DNA from: Pseudomonadota bacterium
Lineage (GTDB): Bacteria; Pseudomonadota; Alphaproteobacteria; Rhodospirillales; 2-02-FULL-58-16
DNA: 42,091 nt
Direction: 5' to 3'
NCBI GenBank assembly: GCA_022545455.1
Contig: JACZQZ010000008.1
Location: 1 to 42,091 of the forward strand
The notes below the pieces were generated by a model. The model saw only the letters and a list, made by a program, of their open reading frames with translations, had not been told where the DNA came from and ran no database searches. The translations under genes were made by a program, and so were the position numbers. Of this stretch, positions 8,025-15,914 are shown one piece after another (the stretch's first letter is position 1; each line of letters begins with the position of its first letter).

Positions 8025-8897
8025 ATGTCCAAGGCGGCGCGGCTTCGGGCGAAAATCCGGGAAAAGCCGCTTACCCACATCATCGGCGCCCACAATCCGC
8101 TCAGCGCCCGGCTTGCCGAGGAGGCCGGGTTCGACGGCATCTGGGCCAGCGGCTTCGAGCTCTCGGCCGCCTACGGCGTTCCCGATGCCAGCCTGATCTC
8201 CATGACCGAGCACCTGGAGATGGCCCGCGCCATGAACGACGCCGTGGGCATCCCCGTCATCGCCGACGTGGACACCGGCTACGGAAACGCCATCAACGTC
8301 ATGCATACGGTGCGCAAATACGAAGACGCGGGCATGGCGGCGATGGTGATCGAGGACAAGGTCTTTCCCAAGGATACCAGCCTGCTGGCCGGCGGGCGTC
8401 AGGAGCTGGTGGCGATCGAGGAGTTCGAAGGCAAGTTAGCCGCCGCCGTCGCCACCCGCCGGGACCCCGACTTCATGATCATCGCCCGCACCGAGGCGCT
8501 GATCGCGGGGTTGGGCCAGGCGGAAGCCAAAGGGCGTGCAGAGCGGTACGCCGACGCCGGCGCCGATGCGGTGCTCATCCATTCGAAGTCGGAGACCCCG
8601 GACGAGATCGTGGAGTTCATCGGCGCGTGGGCGCGCGGGATCCCGATCGTCATCGTGCCCACGGCGTACCCGCAGCTTACCGAGGCCGACATCATCGCCC
8701 TCGAAAAGGTGAAGATGGTCATCTACGGCAATCACGCCATCCGTGCCGTGGTCACGGCCCTGGAAAAGGTGTTCGGCCAGATCCGCAAGGACGGCGGCAT
8801 CCACAACGTGCACGGAACCATCGTTCCGGTGACCCGGGTCTTCGAGCTTCAGGGCGTGCCCGGGATGAAGGCGAACGAAAAGAAGTATCTGCGTTAG
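8025..8897 (+). CDS. pphA: Probable phosphonopyruvate hydrolase (PEP mutase/isocitrate lyase superfamily)
   Basis: 290 residues. Phosphonopyruvate hydrolase splits the C-P bond of 3-phosphonopyruvate to pyruvate and phosphate in the cytoplasm. The (beta/alpha)8 superfamily markers are clear: Mg-ligand region DVDTGYGN (Asp81, Asp83), Glu110-Asp111-Lys112, Arg155 in IIARTEA, and His186 in LIHS. The decisive stretch is the gating loop EDKVFPKDTSL: PEP mutases have EDKxxxxxNS, while phosphonopyruvate hydrolase (Variovorax PphA) has Thr in place of that Asn. Here the position is Thr118, as I remember for the characterised enzyme. A 2-methylisocitrate-lyase-like role is less likely, since those enzymes carry a KKCGH loop that is absent here. 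Ribosome site GGGAAAGG lies before ATG 8025. No transaminase or phosphonate transporter is beside it; the liv operon ends 163 bases upstream. Confidence 0.75.
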   Translation: MSKAARLRAKIREKPLTHIIGAHNPLSARLAEEAGFDGIWASGFELSAAYGVPDASLISMTEHLEMARAMNDAVGIPVIADVDTGYGNAINVMHTVRKYEDAGMAAMVIEDKVFPKDTSLLAGGRQELVAIEEFEGKLAAAVATRRDPDFMIIARTEALIAGLGQAEAKGRAERYADAGADAVLIHSKSETPDEIVEFIGAWARGIPIVIVPTAYPQLTEADIIALEKVKMVIYGNHAIRAVVTALEKVFGQIRKDGGIHNVHGTIVPVTRVFELQGVPGMKANEKKYLR

Positions 8898-8899
8898 TG

Positions 8900-9802
8900 T
8901 TAACGTCCGCCCTCCGCCTCCTCGATGGCCCGTATCACGTCGTGATAGCTGTCCGGCGCCTTGTCCTTGAAACGGGATTTCAGGCCCAGCTTGGCGCACC
9001 CGCCCAGGCGGCGCGCCGCCGCGCCGGCCATGATCGGTTCGATGCCCATGGTCCTCAGGGTTTCGGCGACCTCTTCCATCTCGTGGGCGCGGCGTTCGCC
9101 GTGGATCGCGGTCCGCCCGAGCAGGTAATGGGCGAGCTGGTTCCAGTCGATCCCGGGATAGCCGACGCGCATGGACTCGAGCACCCGCTCGGTCACCCCG
9201 TAGCGCGACGAGGCGAGCGCGCATTCCAGGAACAGCGCCTCCAGGCCCTTGACGACGATGCTGCGGAACATCTTGGCCGCCGCGGCGCGGCCGATCTCGG
9301 GCCCGAAGTCCTCCACGCACATTCCGTAGGCCGACAGCCGGGCCACCAGCTCCGGCGCCGCCTCGCCGCACAGCAACATGGGGACCTTGTGGCCCAGCGG
9401 CGGCACCCCGGCCATCACCGCGGCCTCGACGAAACGGGCGCCGGTGGCGGCGACGATCTCCGCCACGTCCTGTTTGACCGCGGGCGAGGTGGAATTCAGG
9501 TCCATGTAGATGTGCCGCGGGCGCAGGTACGGGGCCGCCTCCCTGGCGACGGCGACGGCGACCGACGAGACGACCGCCGAGATGATCACCTCGCTGCGGC
9601 GGACCAGCTCCTCGACGGACCGGGTGAGGGTCACGCCTGCCTCGGCGGCCCGTTTTTCCATCTCGGCGCGCCGTTCGGATTCCAGGGCCACGTCGTAGGC
9701 GGCGACGGCGGGCGCGCCCGCCTCGCGGATACCCTTGGCGATGGCCGAGCCGGCCTCGCCGAATCCGATGAAACCGATGGCTGCGTCGGGCTTGTCGTTC
9801 AC
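8900..9802 (-). CDS. NAD(P)-dependent dehydrogenase, 6PGDH/beta-hydroxyacid type with DUF1932 C-terminus
   Basis: 300 residues. The N-terminal Rossmann motif is GFIGFGEAGSA; the middle carries a DLNSTSP segment equivalent to the DxSTxxP motif and the catalytic-helix region with KMFRS, where Lys is the usual general acid/base. The C-terminal half matches the DUF1932 all-alpha type. Such proteins oxidise or reduce 3-hydroxyacids, but the substrate is unknown. GTG 9802 is chosen because GGGAGGGAAG lies right before it; no ATG fits the Rossmann start. It converges on the pphA-like gene with only 2 bases between the stop codons. Confidence 0.8.
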   Translation of the reverse strand: MNDKPDAAIGFIGFGEAGSAIAKGIREAGAPAVAAYDVALESERRAEMEKRAAEAGVTLTRSVEELVRRSEVIISAVVSSVAVAVAREAAPYLRPRHIYMDLNSTSPAVKQDVAEIVAATGARFVEAAVMAGVPPLGHKVPMLLCGEAAPELVARLSAYGMCVEDFGPEIGRAAAAKMFRSIVVKGLEALFLECALASSRYGVTERVLESMRVGYPGIDWNQLAHYLLGRTAIHGERRAHEMEEVAETLRTMGIEPIMAGAAARRLGGCAKLGLKSRFKDKAPDSYHDVIRAIEEAEGGR

Positions 9803-9851
9803 GGCTTCCCTCCCGTTTGCCGTTGCCTCTCGCGAAGCCGGCCGCGCCCCA

Positions 9852-10736
9852 TCACAGGTCGATGTCGACCCACAGCGGCTGGTGGTCCGAGCCCTGGGCC
9901 TCGCTGTCGACGTGCACGCCCCGGACACGGTTGGCCAGCATCGCGCCGACGAACACGTAATCGACCCGGAGGTGGCCGTCGGCGCGTGGCCAGGTGAGCC
10001 CGCCGTCGGGGTCGTTGCCGGCGGCGAGCCAGGCGTCGGCAAAGCCGTCGATGGGGGTGACGCGGCCGTATCTTTCCGTCACCGGACCGGCCATCATCTC
10101 GTATTCCGGCGAGTCCGGCTCCATGTTGAAGTCGCCGAGCGCGATCGCCTCGCCGGGCATGGGCGGGGGCGGCCCTTCCCCGGCCCAGTCGCGGGGATCG
10201 CCGCCGCCCGACCAGGCGCCGCCTTCGCCCGCGGCGCTGCCGAGGATCTCCCGCAGCCGGGCCACCTGGCGCCGGCGCTCCAGGCTGGAGACATGGGCAA
10301 GGTGCACCGAATAGAAGCGCACGGGTCCGCCCGTACACTCGATGACTCCTTCCAGGGCGGCGCGCTGCATGCTCAGCTGTTCGAGCAGCCCGATCTTGGG
10401 CAGCAGGTGGTTGCGGGCCGAAAGGATGGGTGTGCGCGCCAGTAAAAGGTTGCCGAACTGCTTGCGGCGGTGGGGCGCGTCCGGCCCGACGCCGCCGTCC
10501 AGGTCGAGCCCCGGACCATAGACCCAGTGATAGCCGGGCAGCAGGCGCGTCAGTTCGGCGACCTGATCGACCATCCCCGAGCGCTTCCAGAAGCGCTCCA
10601 CCTCCTGCATGGCGATGACGTCGGCGCCTTCCACCGCCTTGGCGATGCGCGCCAGGTCGAAGCGGTCGTCCTTGCCCCGGCCGAACTGGATGTTATAGGT
10701 GACAAGCCTCACGCCGGTTCCGCTCCCGTGCGTCAT
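9852..10736 (-). CDS. Endonuclease/exonuclease/phosphatase (EEP) family protein
   Basis: 294 residues. Shows the metal-dependent EEP fold markers in order: LVTYNIQ (Asn15), MQEVE (Glu45), SVHLAH, ALGDFN and a terminal GSDHQPLWVDI. These make the Mg site and catalytic Asp/His pair, so it should be an active phosphodiesterase or phosphatase. The relatives include DNA-repair nucleases, sphingomyelinases and inositol phosphatases; substrate cannot be told. A Gly/Pro-rich insertion follows about residue 170. No signal peptide. ATG 10736 lacks a clear ribosome site and GTG 10712 is an alternative that starts directly at the first strand. Confidence 0.8.
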   Translation of the reverse strand: MTHGSGTGVRLVTYNIQFGRGKDDRFDLARIAKAVEGADVIAMQEVERFWKRSGMVDQVAELTRLLPGYHWVYGPGLDLDGGVGPDAPHRRKQFGNLLLARTPILSARNHLLPKIGLLEQLSMQRAALEGVIECTGGPVRFYSVHLAHVSSLERRRQVARLREILGSAAGEGGAWSGGGDPRDWAGEGPPPPMPGEAIALGDFNMEPDSPEYEMMAGPVTERYGRVTPIDGFADAWLAAGNDPDGGLTWPRADGHLRVDYVFVGAMLANRVRGVHVDSEAQGSDHQPLWVDIDL

Positions 10737-10928
10737 GTGTGCCGCGGCCCGCCACGATGGGCAACGGCGCAGCCTTTGTCACGTTTTTCGTCCTCCACCC
10801 GCCGGAAAAACGGCATTGACGCGCGCCGTGGGCCGCATGATCGTAAACGTGACGGCGTCGGCCAGGGCGCAAACGGGGATGGAAACGGGGATGGGCGCGG
10901 GCGGGCCGATACAAAAGGGAGGCGGGTC

Positions 10929-11306
10929 ATGACCGTGCGGTCGCTGGACCATTACACCATCCGCACCGCGGATCTGGAGGCCTCGGTGGCGTTCTACGTG
11001 GATGCCCTGGGGTTGCGCCACGGGGAACGGCCGGCGTTCACGTTCCCCGGTGCCTGGCTTTACTGTGGCGACTCGCCCACGGTGCACCTGATCGGCGGCA
11101 ACGGCCCAAAGGACGCCGGGAGCGGCGCCATCGACCATGTCGCCTTCCGCGCCGGCGGTCTCGCCGAGTTCACCGGCCGCCTGCGCCGGCTGGGCATCCC
11201 CTTCGACGAGCGCACCCCGCCCGGCACGCGGACGCGCCAGGTGTTCGTGAAAGACCCCGACGGCCTCACCGTCGAGGTCAACTTCCCGGGCGAAGCGCCG
11301 GCCTGA
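10929..11306 (+). CDS. VOC-superfamily (glyoxalase/dioxygenase-like) protein
   Basis: 125 residues, a single vicinal-oxygen-chelate module. Candidate metal ligands His8 (LDHYTIR), His70 (IDHVAFRA) and Glu116 (TVEVNF) sit at standard positions, so a divalent metal is likely bound. The family covers glyoxalases, dioxygenases, epimerases and resistance proteins, and the sequence gives no substrate. Start ATG 10929 follows GGGAGGCGG. It is 90 bases upstream of the PLP enzyme and probably co-transcribed with it. Confidence 0.82.
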   Translation: MTVRSLDHYTIRTADLEASVAFYVDALGLRHGERPAFTFPGAWLYCGDSPTVHLIGGNGPKDAGSGAIDHVAFRAGGLAEFTGRLRRLGIPFDERTPPGTRTRQVFVKDPDGLTVEVNFPGEAPA

Positions 11307-11396
11307 ACCGCCCCGGTTTGCCTGTCCGGGCCGGGGGCGGGTAGGCTGCCTGGCCGGCGGAGCCCGGCGCGGCCAGATTATTGATGGAGACAGCGG

Positions 11397-12404
11397 ATGC
11401 CCCTTGCCGATTTCCCCAGGGTCCGGCTCGCCCACACGCCGACGCCGTTCGAGCCGATGGACGGGCTGACGAAACTGCTCGGCGGGCCCCGCCTCTACGT
11501 CAAGCGGGACGACTGCACGGGCCTTGCCATGGGCGGCAACAAGGCGCGGCAACTGGAATTCTATCTCGGCGAGGCCAAGGCCGGGGATGCGGACACCATC
11601 CTGATCACCGGCGCCGTGCAGTCCAACTATCTGCGCATGGCGGCGGCGGCGGCGGCGAAACTGGGCATGGCCTGCGAGATCCAGCACGAAGAAAGGGTCC
11701 CCGGCATGGGCGCCGATTACCACAGTTCGGGCAACGTGCTCCTGGACCGGGTGTTGGGCGCCACCATCCACACCTGCCCCGGCGACGCGGACGAGAAGGC
11801 CGCCGACGCGGCCCTGGAGGCGATCGCCGGGGACGTGCGGGCCAGGGGCGGCAGGCCGTACGTCATTCACCTGGGCGAGGACCATCCGCCCCTCGGCGCG
11901 CTGGGCTACATCGACGCCGCCCGCGAGGTGCTGGACCAGGCGTCCCAGGCGGGACTCGCCATGGACCTGATCGTGGTGCCGAGCGGCAGCGCGCTGACCC
12001 ATGTCGGCATGCTGATCGGGCTCAGGCTGGCGGGGTCCAAGGTGCCGGTGCTGGGTATCTGCGTCCGCCGCGGCGGCGACGAGCAGGCGGACCGGGTCCT
12101 GAGAAGGGCGTCGGAAGTGGCCGACATGATCGGAAAGCCCGGGCTCATCGGCGCGGAAGACGTGTGGGTGGATGACCGGGTCCTGGCGCCCGGTTACGGC
12201 ATCGCCAACGACGAAACCCTGGAAGCCATCTCCCTTGCCGCCCGCCACGAGGGATTACTGCTCGATCCCGTGTATTCCGGGAAGGCGCTCGCCGGTCTGA
12301 TCGGCCTCGTCCGCGAGGGCGTCATCGCCCCGGACCAGACCGTCGTCTTCCTGCATACGGGCGGCACCCCGGCCCTCTTCGGGTACCAAAGCCTGTTCGG
12401 GTGA
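11397..12404 (+). CDS. PLP enzyme of the D-cysteine desulfhydrase / L-cysteate sulfo-lyase / ACC deaminase group
   Basis: 335 residues, fold type II PLP enzyme. Lys49 in MGGNKARQLEF is the PLP Schiff-base lysine; LITGAVQSNY (Ser76, Asn77) is the substrate/cofactor loop and LDPVYSGKA plus FLHTGG bind the phosphate side. Family members release NH3 and a 3-substituent from C3 amino acids: D-cysteine desulfhydrase frees sulfide, L-cysteate sulfo-lyase (CuyA) frees sulfite, ACC deaminase opens a ring. The overall match, including KRDDCTG near residue 40 and the ending GGxxALFGY, looks closest to CuyA to me, but the His that usually follows QSN is Tyr78 here. Given the sulfonate genes downstream, cysteate is an attractive but unproven substrate. 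Confidence 0.75.
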   Translation: MPLADFPRVRLAHTPTPFEPMDGLTKLLGGPRLYVKRDDCTGLAMGGNKARQLEFYLGEAKAGDADTILITGAVQSNYLRMAAAAAAKLGMACEIQHEERVPGMGADYHSSGNVLLDRVLGATIHTCPGDADEKAADAALEAIAGDVRARGGRPYVIHLGEDHPPLGALGYIDAAREVLDQASQAGLAMDLIVVPSGSALTHVGMLIGLRLAGSKVPVLGICVRRGGDEQADRVLRRASEVADMIGKPGLIGAEDVWVDDRVLAPGYGIANDETLEAISLAARHEGLLLDPVYSGKALAGLIGLVREGVIAPDQTVVFLHTGGTPALFGYQSLFG

Positions 12405-12455
12405 GGAGGCCATGGACAAACACGGGTGAATCGGAACCCGCGGTTCGGCGCGGCG

Positions 12456-14144
12456 CTACACCAGGTACAGAACCAAATAGGCGCCGAGCAGCACGATCAT
12501 CCAGAACACCATGCTGCCGGCCTGTACGGAACGGGCCAGGGCGCCTTCGGGTCCGTGGTGGCGGAAGACGAAACCGATGAGGACGCCGATCCAGGTCCGC
12601 GCCTCCGTCTCCGCGCGCCTCAGGGCCTTGCCGGTCAGGGTCGCGGCCCGGTCGAGCACCCACTTGCCGAGGGTCCTGTAGAACCAGTCGAAGTCCAGGG
12701 TGATGGTCAGCGTCCGCCGCATCAGGGGCAGCATGGTGAAGAACGCGAGGCCCGAGAACAGCAGCAGCTGAAGCATGTTGACCACGTGGGGAACGGTGTA
12801 GGGCGCGTACTCCACCGGGTAGGGCAGCAGGGCGTACAGGGGCTGCGGCCACACGCCCAGGCCGATGCACAAAATGGAGAACAGGACCATGGCCAGGCGC
12901 ATGTTCAGGGGCGGGTCCGGGGGCCGCAGTCCGGAGTCCTTCTGGAAGAAGACGAACCACGGGAACTTGATGCCGGCGTGCAGGAACACGCCCGCCGTTC
13001 CGGCGGCGAGCAGGAACCAGGCGACGGCCAGTTGCTCGTCCACCGCCCCCTGCGAGATCATCGACTTGCTGATAAAGCCCGAGGTCAGGGGGAACGAGGA
13101 AATGGAAAGGGCGCCGATGATGCCGCACGCGGTGGTGAGGGGCATGCTCTGGAACAGGCCGCCGAGATCGCTGCATTTGCGCTTGCCGGTCATGTACAGA
13201 ACCGACCCCGCCGACATCAGCAGCAGCGCCTTGTAGATGATGTGGGTGAAAGCGTGGGCGGCGGCGCCGTTCAGCGCCATCTCGGTGCCGATGCCGATTC
13301 CGGTGACCATGAAGCCCACCTGGTTGACGATGCTGTAGGCGAGGATCCGCCGCATGTCGTTTTCCAGGAGCGCGTAGACGATGCCATAAAGCATCATGTA
13401 CAGGCCCACGTAGATCAGAATTTCGGCGCCGGGAAAGCCCCGCAGCAGCACATACACCGCCGCCTTGGTGGTGAACGCGGAAAGAAACACGGTTCCACTG
13501 TATGAGGCCTCCGGATAGGCGTCCGGCAGCCACGCCGACAGGGGCGGCGCCCCGGCGTTGATGAGGAAGCCGGCGAGCATAAGCCAGGTCCCCGGCGTGC
13601 TCGGCGTCATCGCCGTGAAGGCTATCGTGCCGGTGTCCGTCACCTGGGCGACGATCCCGGCCATCAACAGGACGCCGCCGAACAGGTGAACCTGCAGGTA
13701 TCGCATGGAGGCGCGATAGGAATTCTCGCTTCCCCTGGACCACACGACCAGGGTGGAGGTAATGGCCATGATCTCCCAGAACACGAAGAGCGTGATCAGA
13801 TCACCGGCCAGGGCGACGCCGACGGCGCTGCCGGCGTAGACGGAAGCCGCGGCCAGCTCCGCCACCCGCGGCTGATTCAGCGCGAACAGACCGCCGGCGA
13901 AGGCCATGATGGCGAAGATGGTGGCGAACAGGCGGCCGAGGGCGTCGGCCTTGACCACCTCGAGCCTGTACTCCAGGAAGCGCGCCGACAGCGAGACGCC
14001 GTCCGGCAGTTGCCACACCAGCCACACCGTCAGCAGGGGCAGGGCGAGGATGGCGATGCTGCGCGCGTACCCCCTGAGCAGCGGCAGGAGGAGGCCGCCG
14101 AGGATGAGCACCAAGGCCGGCGGGAAGGCGCTACTCGCCGTCAT
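12456..14144 (-). CDS. Mrp-type antiporter large subunit, MrpD/NuoL-like with NuoL-like C-terminus
   Basis: 562 residues, 14 or more membrane spans. Conserved charged residues of the proton-translocating antiporter fold are present: Glu124 in FVFWEIMAI, Lys227 in FTTKAAVYVLLR, and the HAFTHIIYKALLLM segment. After the core comes a roughly 80-residue extension (FDWFYRTLGKWVLDRA to a final hydrophobic helix ending at the stop) that resembles the C-terminal arm of NuoL or MrpA more than MrpD. I infer it stands in for the large N-terminal part of MrpA, which is otherwise missing from the operon. Last gene of the operon; its start overlaps the preceding small gene by 14 bases. Confidence 0.85.
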   Translation of the reverse strand: MTASSAFPPALVLILGGLLLPLLRGYARSIAILALPLLTVWLVWQLPDGVSLSARFLEYRLEVVKADALGRLFATIFAIMAFAGGLFALNQPRVAELAAASVYAGSAVGVALAGDLITLFVFWEIMAITSTLVVWSRGSENSYRASMRYLQVHLFGGVLLMAGIVAQVTDTGTIAFTAMTPSTPGTWLMLAGFLINAGAPPLSAWLPDAYPEASYSGTVFLSAFTTKAAVYVLLRGFPGAEILIYVGLYMMLYGIVYALLENDMRRILAYSIVNQVGFMVTGIGIGTEMALNGAAAHAFTHIIYKALLLMSAGSVLYMTGKRKCSDLGGLFQSMPLTTACGIIGALSISSFPLTSGFISKSMISQGAVDEQLAVAWFLLAAGTAGVFLHAGIKFPWFVFFQKDSGLRPPDPPLNMRLAMVLFSILCIGLGVWPQPLYALLPYPVEYAPYTVPHVVNMLQLLLFSGLAFFTMLPLMRRTLTITLDFDWFYRTLGKWVLDRAATLTGKALRRAETEARTWIGVLIGFVFRHHGPEGALARSVQAGSMVFWMIVLLGAYLVLYLV

Positions 14145-14379
14145 AGTAGGTATCCTTGCGCTTCAGAAGGACGCCCATCGCCTTGGCCAACAGGATCATC
14201 ACGACGCAGGTCAGGAGGCCGTACCAGGCATAGAAGGCGAAGGTGCCGTCGAGCCCGAAGTAGGGATGGCCGTAAACGACCACATCGCCCACGGCGAGGA
14301 CGGCGAGGACGGCGACGAAGACGATCCACAGCACGCGGATCGAGCGCCGCCTGACCAGCCAGTGCTTGCCCTCGCTCAT
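14131..14379 (-). CDS. Small two-span membrane protein in the Mrp operon, 82 aa
   Basis: A short basic N-terminus (about 14 residues with RRRS) is followed by two hydrophobic helices (about residues 17-38 and 48-72) and a polar C-terminus KRKDTYYDGE. I do not recognise it as any named Mrp subunit. The ATG at 14379 overlaps the stop of the upstream antiporter subunit (ATGA) and its own stop overlaps the next start, so it is translated in step with two large subunits. That points to a structural or assembly role in the same complex. Confidence 0.75.
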   Translation of the reverse strand: MSEGKHWLVRRRSIRVLWIVFVAVLAVLAVGDVVVYGHPYFGLDGTFAFYAWYGLLTCVVMILLAKAMGVLLKRKDTYYDGE

Positions 14380-15914
14380 CCCGCGCCTCCCGCCAGTTGA
14401 CGGGCGAGCGCCAACGGAAGGTCGGGAAAGAAGAACAGGAACAGGATTCCCGCGGCGGAGACGGTGAGCGCCAGGACGACGGTCAGCGGTGCCTCTCCAT
14501 GCCCTTCCCGGCGGTGCCCGTGGTGGCGGGGATTCCCGCCGTCCCCGGCTTCGGCGCCCCGTGCGCGGCCGCCGGCGGCCACCGGCTCCGCCGTCTCGGC
14601 GCGAAAGAAGGCGGCGTACACGATGGGCAGGAAATAGGCGGCGTTGAGCAGGGTGCTGAGCACGATCACCGCCACCGCGAACGTTTGTTCGGCCTCCATG
14701 GCGGCCCGCAGAATATACCATTTGCTGACGAAGCCCACGGTCGGCGGAATGCCGATCATGGAGAGCGCGCCGATGGCGAAGGCGGCCATGGTCCACGGCA
14801 TCCTCCGCCCGATCCCGTCGAGCTCGCTGACCAGAGTCTTGTGGCTGGCGACGAGGATGGAGCCGGCGCAGAAGAACAGGGTGATCTTGCCGAAAGCGTG
14901 GGCGGCGATGTGGAACGCCGCCCCCATGGCCGACAGCGGCGTCAGGATCGCCGCCGCCATGATCACGTAGGAGAGCTGACTCACCGTCGAGTAGGCGAGG
15001 CGGCGCTTCAGGTTGTCCGAACGCAGCGCCACCACCGACGCGGCGACGATGGTGAACCCGGCCACATAGAGAAGCCAGCCGCCGCTGGCCGCCTGGGCCA
15101 GGAAATCGATGCCGAAGATGTAGACGATCACCTTGAGCACGGTGAAGACGCCGACCTTGACCACGGCCACCGCGTGCAGGAGCGCGCTCACCGGCGTCGG
15201 CGCCACCATGGCCGCCGGCAGCCAGCGGTGCAACGGCATGACCGCCGCCTTGCCGATGCCGAACACATACAGCGCCAACAGGATGCCGACGGTGGGACCG
15301 GCGGCCTTGCCGGCGAGGATGCCGCCGGCCGTGAAATCGAGCGTCCCGGCAATGGTCCACGTCCAGACGATGGCGAAAAGCTGAAGCCCGATGGAGGTTC
15401 CCAGCAGGATGCCCAGATAGACACGCCCGGCCCGTTTGGCCTCCTCGGTCCCGTGGTGGGTGACGAGGGGGAAGGTGCAGAGCGTCAATACCTCGTAGAA
15501 GGCGAAAAGCGTCAGCATGTTGCCGGCGAAGGCGACGCCCATGGTGCTCGACAGCGCGATGGCGAAATAGGCGTAGAACCGGGTCTGGTTCTTCTCGTGG
15601 TGGGCGCGCATGTAGCCGATGGAATAAATGGACGTGACCAGCCAAAGAAAACTCGCGACGCCGGCGAACAGCATGCCCAGGGGCTCGACCTCGAAGGCGA
15701 TGGCCAGGCCGGGCAGCATCTCGCCGAGGACGACGGCGGGCCGCCCGCCGGCGAACACGGCGGGGAACAGCGAGGCGACGAGCCCGAACAGGATGACCGC
15801 CGCCGCCAGGGTCACGCCTTCGCGCAGGTTGGGCCGCGACCCGGTGAGCACGATCAGCACGGCGGCGACAAGGGGCACCGCCACGGCCAGCAGAATCGTC
15901 GCCTCGGCGCTCAT
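14376..15914 (-). CDS. Mrp-type antiporter large subunit, MrpD-like (second)
   Basis: 512 residues with about 14 spans. Conserved charges: Glu141 in FAFYEVLTL, Lys222 in GIGKAAVMPLHRWLP, Lys253 in AVVKVGVFTVLK, and HAFGKITLFF. The motif order is that of proton-conducting NuoL/M/N and MrpA/D proteins. A His/Arg-rich loop (NPRHHGHRREGHGEA) lies about 40 residues before the C-terminus, between the last two helices, and is unusual. ATG 15914 overlaps the stop of the upstream MrpD; the downstream 82-residue gene begins inside its stop codon. Confidence 0.88.
   Translation of the reverse strand: MSAEATILLAVAVPLVAAVLIVLTGSRPNLREGVTLAAAVILFGLVASLFPAVFAGGRPAVVLGEMLPGLAIAFEVEPLGMLFAGVASFLWLVTSIYSIGYMRAHHEKNQTRFYAYFAIALSSTMGVAFAGNMLTLFAFYEVLTLCTFPLVTHHGTEEAKRAGRVYLGILLGTSIGLQLFAIVWTWTIAGTLDFTAGGILAGKAAGPTVGILLALYVFGIGKAAVMPLHRWLPAAMVAPTPVSALLHAVAVVKVGVFTVLKVIVYIFGIDFLAQAASGGWLLYVAGFTIVAASVVALRSDNLKRRLAYSTVSQLSYVIMAAAILTPLSAMGAAFHIAAHAFGKITLFFCAGSILVASHKTLVSELDGIGRRMPWTMAAFAIGALSMIGIPPTVGFVSKWYILRAAMEAEQTFAVAVIVLSTLLNAAYFLPIVYAAFFRAETAEPVAAGGRARGAEAGDGGNPRHHGHRREGHGEAPLTVVLALTVSAAGILFLFFFPDLPLALARQLAGGAG

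Noticed and set aside
8025-8897. 2-Methylisocitrate lyase (PrpB)
   Set aside because: The KKCGH catalytic loop of lyases is missing and the EDKxFPKDTS loop fits phosphonopyruvate hydrolase.
10779-12248. A 489-codon minus-strand frame over the VOC and PLP-enzyme genes
   Set aside because: Antisense shadow of two recognisable plus-strand genes with ribosome sites.
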